Positions 29,184 through 36,860 of a stretch of DNA of 39,115 bases are shown here, piece after piece. The stretch's first letter is position 1; every line of letters begins with the position of its first letter. The notes beneath the pieces are model-generated. The model did no database searches, was not told the origin of the DNA, and worked only from the letters and a program-made list of their open reading frames with translations. The DNA is from an uncultured Anaerolineae bacterium (GTDB lineage Bacteria > Chloroflexota > Anaerolineae > Promineifilales > Promineifilaceae), in the NCBI GenBank assembly GCA_937949915.1, contig CALECP010000036.1:1-39115 (forward strand), in the 5' to 3' direction. The position numbers were made by a program, and so were the translations under genes.

Positions 29184-31577
29184 TTACACACCTTTGCCTG
29201 TTCCAAGAGGCGTTATGATGCAAATACGAGTTCCTTCGCCGATAGTCGATTGAATTGTGCAATCGCCCCCGACAAGACGCGCCATCATTCGCATAATTCT
29301 TAATCCGAAATGTTTATTTCTTTGGGCTGAATCGACATCAAATCCAATCCCATTATCCTGTATCTTCAGTACCATCTGATCGCTGGAAATGATAATGTGA
29401 ATCATCGCATTTGTCGCTTGCGAATGCTTGACAACATTGCCCAAGGCTACCTGCATAATGCGAAATAGATTGAGCGTCGTTTCTTCATCCAAATGATTGT
29501 CTGTACCATCAAAGCGCATTCGTATCCTGAGGTTGGGCGTTTGGGCCGCGTATTGACGTGCAAGCGCACTGAGCGCGATCCTGAAACCAAGCGTTAATTC
29601 TGGCGGATAATTTTTATCGATTAACTGTCGTGCAATATCATCAATCCCTTCGAGTGATTCTTTGATCTGATTGATCTCAGTTGGTAGTTGCTCTTTGCTT
29701 GCGATCTTCAATATATCAAGGTCGCTGACCAGCAGAGCAAGGCGAGATAAAACGCTATTATGTAAATCGCTGGCGATCTCGCGCCGTACATCAGCGTCTT
29801 GTTTCAGTAGTTCTTCATTCAAATACATCACTTGTTGATTTGTTTCGATAATTTGTAGGATCAGGCTAGCGAGGTGAGAAACAGTGCCAAGCGCGATCAG
29901 ATCGCGGTTGTCAAAGATACTGCCTCCCTGTTTATGGCCGAGTATGATCAGCCCCAGTATTTCCTGCTCGTGGTGTAATGGGATGAGTAGTTTGTACTGG
30001 TCGGGCGAGAGCAATTGCTTTTCTTGCTCCGACATTTTGTGCGATAACGCGGATAAAAGCGCACTGTTGTCCTTTGGCTTTACTTGTGCCATCTGTCGAA
30101 AATAGGAAACGAGTGCGCCATTGTAATCAAGGGCTATGGTATCGTCATCAAGTCCGGTGGGTTGTACATAACGTAGGTTCGATTGTGAATCGAGTAGCAG
30201 GATTGCAGTTGAGGTGGCTTGGATCACCCCTTCTACGATTTCGGTGATCATACTGGCTAGCTTTTGTGGTGTGTATTCGGCCGTATGTGCCATTGTCTCG
30301 AACACATGACGCATTACCTCTGGCGACGTGTACCCGCCGCCGTAGAAGAACCGCTCGATCCACTTTTGCAGCCACTCTCTCAATGGATAAAATAATACTA
30401 GGACCACACCAACCAACAGCAAATCGATCTCAAAACTATCTACTTCACGCAACTGCCATTTGACTGTCAAATAAAGTGCGCCCAGCACGTTGCAGAGCAA
30501 AAAGATAGTCGCATTGCGTGTGATGAAGCGTTCCCATTTGACTAGATCGTATGAATGCATAACAAAAAAGTAGGTGAGTGGAATGAGGGCAAGGAATGAA
30601 TAAGTGATATGTTTTGCTATAAGTGGCTGACCGGTGATCAACTCTGGGATAAACGAAAAACAGATTGATGGCAAAATACCTATTGCTGCGCCCAGCAAAA
30701 ATTGGGCAGTTTGCTTTTGTTGTAATAATGTGTTTTTGTTGCGATATAGATGCACCAGCAATACGATAGGCACACATAGCCAAAAGATATATTGATAAGA
30801 AATAACTTCTGAAAATAGATTGATGAGAGAAGAAAGAAGTGGGTTACTCAAATCGTTGATACTGTCTTGATAGGTGACAAATATCCCTGATAGAAAATAA
30901 AACACGGTGCCTAGTGTTGCGCTAATATAGGCACTGAGTCGCAGATATTTCCACTTTCTCCCTTGAATTTTCTGGGGAAGATAATAATGAAAATGCAAAA
31001 TAACTGGACCTATCCAGAAAATAACAAGTGAATACAAATTACTGGTGAGAACACTCCAGCGCATAATCCGTAATGATGTTCCAAAGCCAAGCAACATGAT
31101 CGCAAGCAATTGGCAAAAATAAAAAAATGTGCGAGAGGGTTGCTCGATGCCTTTGAACAGCACAAACAATCCAATACCTGATGTCATGGCGGCTGCAATG
31201 ATTGGTAGCAACGACACCAACAACCATCCCAATGTTGGTTGCTGTGGTGATACGTGTATTATGCTCGCTAAACCATTCGGATTCTGTAAACCGATGGAAA
31301 CTGTTGGTAATGGGGTGCCTTCTTTATCCAAATAGATCAAATGTGGCGTAAAACGAATTTGTTCGTAAGGTATGTCATTAATTTCTATAATTGTCTTCCC
31401 CTTGATGATACTACTCTGTTCGTGTATCGCTTGACTGACAGTATGAATCACGCCACTCCCCTGATTCCAACGCAGCCCGACATGTGCATGGTTGATAATC
31501 TCAATCACACCGATTACGCACATGGCTATCACCAACAACGCATATAGATGTAGAACCGTTGCCCGAATTAAAGACAT
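29184..31577 (-). CDS. Multi-TM sensor histidine kinase (HisKA_3/NarX-like with GAF-like region)
   Basis: Several TM helices; VRREIASDLHNSVLSRLALLVSDLD H-box; IQDNGIGFD, HFGLRIMRMMARLVGGDCTIQSTIGEGTRI. Confidence 0.93.
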   Translation of the reverse strand: MSLIRATVLHLYALLVIAMCVIGVIEIINHAHVGLRWNQGSGVIHTVSQAIHEQSSIIKGKTIIEINDIPYEQIRFTPHLIYLDKEGTPLPTVSIGLQNPNGLASIIHVSPQQPTLGWLLVSLLPIIAAAMTSGIGLFVLFKGIEQPSRTFFYFCQLLAIMLLGFGTSLRIMRWSVLTSNLYSLVIFWIGPVILHFHYYLPQKIQGRKWKYLRLSAYISATLGTVFYFLSGIFVTYQDSINDLSNPLLSSLINLFSEVISYQYIFWLCVPIVLLVHLYRNKNTLLQQKQTAQFLLGAAIGILPSICFSFIPELITGQPLIAKHITYSFLALIPLTYFFVMHSYDLVKWERFITRNATIFLLCNVLGALYLTVKWQLREVDSFEIDLLLVGVVLVLFYPLREWLQKWIERFFYGGGYTSPEVMRHVFETMAHTAEYTPQKLASMITEIVEGVIQATSTAILLLDSQSNLRYVQPTGLDDDTIALDYNGALVSYFRQMAQVKPKDNSALLSALSHKMSEQEKQLLSPDQYKLLIPLHHEQEILGLIILGHKQGGSIFDNRDLIALGTVSHLASLILQIIETNQQVMYLNEELLKQDADVRREIASDLHNSVLSRLALLVSDLDILKIASKEQLPTEINQIKESLEGIDDIARQLIDKNYPPELTLGFRIALSALARQYAAQTPNLRIRMRFDGTDNHLDEETTLNLFRIMQVALGNVVKHSQATNAMIHIIISSDQMVLKIQDNGIGFDVDSAQRNKHFGLRIMRMMARLVGGDCTIQSTIGEGTRICIITPLGTGKGV

Positions 31578-31600
31578 TTTGCTCCAGTTATATCAAACAA

Positions 31601-31630
31601 TACCCAAAGGCTGGAATCAACCTTTGGGTA
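31601..31630 (-). promoter_or_regulatory. Stem-loop between the small secreted peptide gene and the histidine kinase
   Basis: TACCCAAAGG-N10-CCTTTGGGTA, 10-bp perfect arms; followed on the minus strand by TTGTTTG. Confidence 0.6.
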
Positions 31631-31664
31631 AGTTTCAATTGTGATTTGTGCTCAAATCATTCCA

Positions 31665-31880
31665 TTATTGATTATAGACGAGTGCATCATCAAAATGACC
31701 GCATAGTGGAGGCCAGAACCAGCACCATGAGACAGGAAATGCGTGAGTTGTGTTGGTCGAGGTATCGGTTTCTGCTGCATAGAGGTTACTTGTTGGCATA
31801 AGCACCGTCAGCGTAAGTGTCAAAATCAAAACGGCGACCATAACTTTTGTTTTTAGCGGACTTAGGATATTAGTGTTCAT
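31665..31880 (-). CDS. Small secreted 2-Cys aromatic peptide (candidate signal or effector peptide)
   Basis: 71 aa: MNTNILSPLKTKVMVAVLILTLTLTVLMPTSNLYAAETDTSTNTTHAFPVSWCWFWPPLCGHFDDALVYNQ; Sec-like signal; GGAG 6 nt before ATG 31880. Confidence 0.6.
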   Translation of the reverse strand: MNTNILSPLKTKVMVAVLILTLTLTVLMPTSNLYAAETDTSTNTTHAFPVSWCWFWPPLCGHFDDALVYNQ

Positions 31881-32030
31881 AGTTGTCTCCATTCCTGTTC
31901 TTAATAGATTATATTTTTTGTGCGTATTGTGTATGTTGTTGGAAAACCCATCACAACAAACTTTATGTATATAGTGTATGGGGGCAGGCTAACTCCTACA
32001 ACACGCATCCGTTATAAGTTATCTATAACA

Positions 32031-32161
32031 TTTAGCATAGATTATCTTCTGCAACTTATGTTTTTGTCTCCAATTTACTCTTATTTATGCGCTTTAGCAT
32101 AGTTTTTGAGGTGGGGGTGCATAGATCACTTCTGGTAATTGTGATGCTTTCACCATGCTAA
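32031..32161. promoter_or_regulatory. Repeated TTTAGCATAG / TTAGCAT motifs in the divergent intergenic region
   Basis: TTTAGCATAG at 32031-32040 and 32093-32102; inverted ATGCTAA at 32155-32161. Confidence 0.45.
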
Positions 32162-32237
32162 TTTGCTGAAAACAATAAGTGATTTGGTAGATGTGATAGA
32201 GGGGTGTAACCGACATAATCTGCAGTGTGTTCGGTAA

Positions 32238-32825
32238 ATGACACAAATAAATCAAACGAGAAACCTTATGAGTGATTCATCAACCATTTTCCGCCAAGAG
32301 GCTGTTGATCGATACAATGAACGTCGAGAACAGCAGGTGCTACCAAGATATATTCGCCCAAAAATGTTTTTGTTTTTTTGGGTATTGGTTGGATTACTTG
32401 TCACAGGATTTTGTGCTGCTTGGTTTGCCCAATTACCTATTTATGTAACTGGACAGGGAATTGTGGTAGCGGCCGATGGCGAGATAGACATGCTTATCAT
32501 CACTCCCGCAAACACAGAACAGTTGACGGCCGATTATACGGTGTGGTTTACAGGCATTGACGCAGAACGACATGCCAGCGAGATACTAACAGTGGAAACG
32601 GCCGTCCAAAGCCCTTATACCATTCAATCTGCATATCCAAACTATGTTTCGATACTCTCCACAATGGTACAGCAACCTAGTCGGGTTGCCACCGCCACAT
32701 TCGATGATGCCAGCCTTGATGCCCTGTATCTCGGTAGCCAGCATCAGGTTGAGATCGAAGTTGGATCACAACGGTTGATCGCTATGGTGCCATTTATCGG
32801 CCGATTCGTTGGAGGACAATCATGA
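32238..32825 (+). CDS. Truncated HlyD-like membrane fusion protein
   Basis: IFRQEAVDRYNERREQQVLPRYIRPKMFLFFWVLVGLLVTGFCAAWFAQLPIYVTGQGIVV; ATGA overlap with the ABC gene; alternative start at 32268 (MSDSSTIFRQE). Confidence 0.8.
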   Translation: MTQINQTRNLMSDSSTIFRQEAVDRYNERREQQVLPRYIRPKMFLFFWVLVGLLVTGFCAAWFAQLPIYVTGQGIVVAADGEIDMLIITPANTEQLTADYTVWFTGIDAERHASEILTVETAVQSPYTIQSAYPNYVSILSTMVQQPSRVATATFDDASLDALYLGSQHQVEIEVGSQRLIAMVPFIGRFVGGQS

Positions 32826-35113
32826 GCGAGACACCTATCCCTACCACTACATCGACTAACAACATGATCTCACGGTTCATCGGACGGATATGGCTACTCT
32901 TGAGCGTGGTATTTAGCCGGATAAAGCAACGTTTTACCCGTCGTTCTGTTCCTGTCCTTCTTCAGTTAAATGCGGTTGAATGTGGGGCGGCTTGCTTGGC
33001 GATGATTCTCAACTACTACGGACACAAAATTTCAGTCGCTGAGTGTAATCGTATCAGCGGAGTCGGCCGTGATGGACTGACCGCCCGCACGATTGTTGAA
33101 TCGGCTCGTAACTTTGGTTTGCGGACAAAAGCGTACAAAGTGCCGAATCTTGAAGTATTTCAGCATGTCGCCTTGCCCGCCATTATCCACTGGGACTTCA
33201 ATCACTTTGTCATCGTTGAAAAGTGGTCGCCTACCAAAGTTGTTATCGTTGACCCAGCTATTGGGCGACGTATTCTTACGCAAGCCGAATTTGATGAAGG
33301 CTTTACCGGTGTAGCGATGACGTTGGAGCCGGGTGCTCATTTTGAACGTCGCAACACGGCCGAAAAACCGCTCTGGCAACTTTATCTCAAAACCATACTT
33401 GGCGCGCGTACCGTTAAAACCACACTGCTTCAAGTGATGCTCACCTCTCTGTTCCTGCAAGCTATTGGTCTCGTATTTCCGTTTGTCACACAGATATTGG
33501 TAGATCGCATTCTGCCCAACCATCTTGATAACCTAATGCTGATTTTGGGCGCAGGGTTGCTTATCTTGGTTGTCGCACAAATGCTTGTCATCTATCTGCG
33601 GTCAGTTCTGCTCATCTATCTTCGCACCCGTCTCGATGCCCAACAAATGCTCGGTTTCTTTGAGCATTTGCTCAGCCTCCCTCTTGGCTTCTTCCAAGAA
33701 CGGAGCAGTGGTGACCTGATCATGCGCCTCAATAGTAACCGCTTTATCCGAGAGACATTAACTAATCAAACACTATCGACTGTGTTGGACGGTACATTTG
33801 TCATCGGATATTTGTTTATTCTCTGGTGGCAGAGCCCCCTATACGGTGTAATTGCGCTCGCGCTTGGCACAGTACAGATCGTTATCCTGCTCGTCAGTAC
33901 AAAGATGGTGCGTGAAGTCACCCAGCGCAACCTTATCACCCAGTCAGAATCGCAATCATATCTCTATGAGGCACTCGCTGGTATTACCACCATCAAAGCG
34001 GCCGGGACAGAACCACGTGTGTTCGATTTCTGGTCAAATCTATTTTTCAAAGGGCTGAATGTTTCGGCGGAGAAAGACCACCTCAACACAATCGTCAGTA
34101 CGCTCTTATCAACGATTCGCGCCTTCTCTCCCTTCATACTGCTCTGGGTCGGTGCCATCCAAGTGCTAGATGGCACGATGACATTGGGCATGATGCTCGC
34201 CCTCAATGCCCTTGCTACCGCCTTCCTTCTTCCATTGACTTCATTGCTAAATAATGGTCAGCAACTCCAGCATCTTGGCGCAGAGCTTGACCGTCTGGGC
34301 GACATCTTAAAGGCTGCTCCTGAACAACAGATTCAAGATGTGCAGACTGCGCCACAGTTAAGCGGTGCGATAGCCTTAAACAATGTCTCGTTTGGCTACG
34401 ACGAGCATTCCAATCCAATTTTACAAGATATTTCCGTCGATATTAAAGCAGGGCAGAAAGTGGCGATTGTCGGCCGTACCGGTGCAGGCAAAACAACGCT
34501 CGGTATGCTCTTGCTCGGTATGTATCGTCCCCGTGCTGGCTCAATCGCTTTCGATGACATGCCGCTCGAAACGCTGAACTATCAATCAGTGCGCCAGCAA
34601 TTCGGGGTCGTCACACAAGATTCATTTCTATTCGACACCTCAATTTTAGAAAATATTCGCTACAACAACCCTACATTGGGCATGAAAGATACGGTGATGG
34701 CGGCCTATGCGGCCGCCATTCACAACGACATCATGCAGATGCCAATGGGGTATGAAACCCGCGTCGCCGAACGGGGCGCAGGGTTGTCAGGTGGACAACG
34801 ACAAAGGCTCTCACTCGCACGTGCATTGGCAACAAAACCAGCCATCATGCTGCTTGATGAAGCGACCAGCCACCTCGACGAATTGACCGAACAGCATGTC
34901 GAACGCAGCTTAGACCAACTGGGATGTACACGCATTGTGATCGCCCATCGCCTAAGCACCGTTCGCAACGCTGACCTGATTCTGGTGCTTGATAACGGCC
35001 GTATCGTAGAACAAGGCACACATGAAGCACTACTCAACCAACACGGGTATTACGCCTCGCTCATTCAACCGGCTGAGGCGACAACCACCGCGCACCAAGA
35101 CGTTGGCGTGTGA
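32822..35113 (+). CDS. Peptidase-containing ABC exporter (C39 + TM + NBD)
   Basis: C39: LQLNAVECGAACLAMILNYYG, HWDFNHFVIVE, VVIVDPAIGRR; Walker A GRTGAGKTT; LSGGQRQRLSLARAL; IMLLDEATSHLDE. Confidence 0.97.
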   Translation: MSETPIPTTTSTNNMISRFIGRIWLLLSVVFSRIKQRFTRRSVPVLLQLNAVECGAACLAMILNYYGHKISVAECNRISGVGRDGLTARTIVESARNFGLRTKAYKVPNLEVFQHVALPAIIHWDFNHFVIVEKWSPTKVVIVDPAIGRRILTQAEFDEGFTGVAMTLEPGAHFERRNTAEKPLWQLYLKTILGARTVKTTLLQVMLTSLFLQAIGLVFPFVTQILVDRILPNHLDNLMLILGAGLLILVVAQMLVIYLRSVLLIYLRTRLDAQQMLGFFEHLLSLPLGFFQERSSGDLIMRLNSNRFIRETLTNQTLSTVLDGTFVIGYLFILWWQSPLYGVIALALGTVQIVILLVSTKMVREVTQRNLITQSESQSYLYEALAGITTIKAAGTEPRVFDFWSNLFFKGLNVSAEKDHLNTIVSTLLSTIRAFSPFILLWVGAIQVLDGTMTLGMMLALNALATAFLLPLTSLLNNGQQLQHLGAELDRLGDILKAAPEQQIQDVQTAPQLSGAIALNNVSFGYDEHSNPILQDISVDIKAGQKVAIVGRTGAGKTTLGMLLLGMYRPRAGSIAFDDMPLETLNYQSVRQQFGVVTQDSFLFDTSILENIRYNNPTLGMKDTVMAAYAAAIHNDIMQMPMGYETRVAERGAGLSGGQRQRLSLARALATKPAIMLLDEATSHLDELTEQHVERSLDQLGCTRIVIAHRLSTVRNADLILVLDNGRIVEQGTHEALLNQHGYYASLIQPAEATTTAHQDVGV

Positions 35114-35211
35114 CGCAACAAGACAGGGAAACGGCTACTTGACTGCAGCAGATAACCGCAACCCAAACAAAACTAACATTAGTAAGCATGTCTTGCTAAG
35201 GAGAAATAGAA
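35081..35211 (+). promoter_or_regulatory. Duplicated 5' region, copy A, upstream of precursor 1
   Basis: Shares ACCAAGACGTTGG, ACAGGGA, CTGCAG, AAAACTAAC and CTAAGGAGAA in the same order with 38826-38950; overlaps the 3' end of the ABC gene. Confidence 0.75.
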
Positions 35212-35349
35212 ATGCAAACTAAACGTAAATCAATGAAGAAGTTCGCGATCCGTGAAGTAGAAACAGTAAAGACAACAGCGGCTCTGTACAGTAGAGCTTG
35301 TGGGATGCCTGATTTCCCATGGGGTCCACCTCCATTCGTCCGCTTCTAA
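35212..35349 (+). CDS. Candidate exported peptide precursor 1
   Basis: 45 aa: MQTKRKSMKKFAIREVETVKTTAALYSRACGMPDFPWGPPPFVRF; SD AAGGAG; directly downstream of the C39 exporter; near-identical to precursor 2 with only synonymous changes in the shared leader. Not in the ORF track. Confidence 0.88.
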   Translation: MQTKRKSMKKFAIREVETVKTTAALYSRACGMPDFPWGPPPFVRF

Positions 35350-35367
35350 TAGTTCGCTCAAGCTTAT

Positions 35368-35412
35368 GAAATTCAACGCAGTTTGCCATATAGCATTATG
35401 TGGATGAATTTC
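35368..35412. repeat. Inverted repeat between precursor genes (GAAATTCA...TGAATTTC)
   Basis: 8-bp perfect arms, 29-nt loop. Confidence 0.4.
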
Positions 35413-35429
35413 AACCAATGGAGACAAAA

Positions 35430-35555
35430 ATGAAAACTAAACGTAAATCAATGAAGAAATTCGCAATCCGCGAAGTAGAGACAGTAAAGACAACAGCGGC
35501 TCTGTACAGTAGAGCTTGTGGTGATTTCCCATGGGATCTAATTCGGTATTACTGA
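35430..35555 (+). CDS. Candidate exported peptide precursor 2
   Basis: 41 aa: MKTKRKSMKKFAIREVETVKTTAALYSRACGDFPWDLIRYY; SD GGAG; paralogue of precursor 1. Not in the ORF track. Confidence 0.88.
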   Translation: MKTKRKSMKKFAIREVETVKTTAALYSRACGDFPWDLIRYY

Positions 35556-35584
35556 TCCAGCATTGGAGATAAACCATTAAGACA

Positions 35585-35638
35585 CCTTTTCTGCTGGATT
35601 CTTCTACTAGATAGATGTAGAAGATTCAGCAGAGAAGG
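35585..35638 (+). terminator. Long stem-loop between precursor 2 and the M50 gene (attenuator / mRNA stabiliser candidate)
   Basis: CCTTTTCTGCTGGATTCTTCTAC-TAGATAGAT-GTAGAAGATTCAGCAGAGAAGG; long near-perfect stem, no clear T-tract. Confidence 0.65.
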
Positions 35639-35649
35639 GGGGATTTCTT

Positions 35650-36858
35650 ATGATGACTTACTCAGAAGACTCAACAGTAACGTTCCATCCATATACAAAA
35701 CAAGTGGATGAAGAAACAGTCGTTATCGGCCGACCCGAACAAGCTACATTCCTCGCTTTGCCTATTGACGCGGTTGAATTGCTTGAAAAACTGGCAGAGG
35801 GATCAACCCTCAAAGAAAGCGAAGTATGGTACGAGTCAATTTATGATGAAACCCCAGATATTGTAGATTTGTTACTTGTATTGGAAGAAAAAGGATTTAT
35901 CGTCACCTCCAACATACAGAAAGGTGATGCAGATACAACAGTAAGTCAAGTGAAGTTCCACTTCGAGAATCTACCAAAGCGGTTATTGAATGGGCTTTGG
36001 AGTAAGCAAACAATGCTACTTTATACTTGTGTAATCCTGTTAGGATGTCTTACGCTTGCTTTATCCCCATCTCTGTGGCCTTCGTATGATGTATTGATCT
36101 TCGATCACTCATTAGATGTAAACATTCTTAAATTACTCATTCTAACTTGGAGTTTAGTATTCGTTCATGAAATGGCACACCTAACGGCAGCACAGTTTAT
36201 GGGTGTCAACTCCCGACTCAGCCTTGGGAATAGAATGTGGATCATCGTCGGTGAAACAGATATGAGTGGAATCTGGACAATACCAAAGAAGAAGCGATAT
36301 CTGCCATTACTCGCTGGCATGATCTCCGATCTGGTCGGACTTTCTTCCATTTTTATCATTCTATTCATTGCTGAATCGACGACTTTCTCACTATCTAATT
36401 CTATCGAGACATGGTTGCAGATTACTATCTGGACGTACTTCTTTCAGATTTCTTGGCAATGCTATTTTTTCCTCCGGACAGATTTGTACTACATCATTGC
36501 CAACTTTTTCCAATGCAAGAATTTAATGAACGATACCCAAACATGGATGAAAAACCAATTGAAACGTTTTTTCAGAAACACAAATATCGTTGATCAAAGT
36601 GTAATTCCAAACCGCGAAATGAAGGTCATTCGTTATTACGCAGGGTTTTTGCTGCTCGGCCGTCTTGCCGCATTTAGCATCCTTTTCTTCATCATTCTGC
36701 CAATCGCTTGGACGTATTTGCAAATGATTGTTGAGATAGTGCGCGGCACAATGCCAAACACACTGGTCAGCCCCCTCATAATCGTCATCTTTTTTGTCAG
36801 CAATGGCTTAGGTTTATTACTTTGGATTAACAACTTAATAAAAACACGGAGAGCATAA
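35650..36858 (+). CDS. PqqD/RRE-like domain fused to M50-type zinc metalloprotease, multi-TM
   Basis: N-terminus FLALPIDAVELLEKLAEGSTLKE...DIVDLLLVLEEKGFIV is PqqD-like; FVHEMAHLTAAQFMG is HExxH in a TM helix; several further TM helices. Confidence 0.8.
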   Translation: MMTYSEDSTVTFHPYTKQVDEETVVIGRPEQATFLALPIDAVELLEKLAEGSTLKESEVWYESIYDETPDIVDLLLVLEEKGFIVTSNIQKGDADTTVSQVKFHFENLPKRLLNGLWSKQTMLLYTCVILLGCLTLALSPSLWPSYDVLIFDHSLDVNILKLLILTWSLVFVHEMAHLTAAQFMGVNSRLSLGNRMWIIVGETDMSGIWTIPKKKRYLPLLAGMISDLVGLSSIFIILFIAESTTFSLSNSIETWLQITIWTYFFQISWQCYFFLRTDLYYIIANFFQCKNLMNDTQTWMKNQLKRFFRNTNIVDQSVIPNREMKVIRYYAGFLLLGRLAAFSILFFIILPIAWTYLQMIVEIVRGTMPNTLVSPLIIVIFFVSNGLGLLLWINNLIKTRRA

Positions 36859-36860
36859 AC

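Noticed and set aside
31559-31801. 80-aa plus-strand ORF opposite the HK/peptide region
   Set aside because: No domain or RBS support and antisense to the better-supported secreted peptide ORF.
35368-35412. Inverted repeat between precursors as a terminator
   Set aside because: Long loop, AT-rich 8-bp arms and no T-tract; kept only as a low-confidence repeat.
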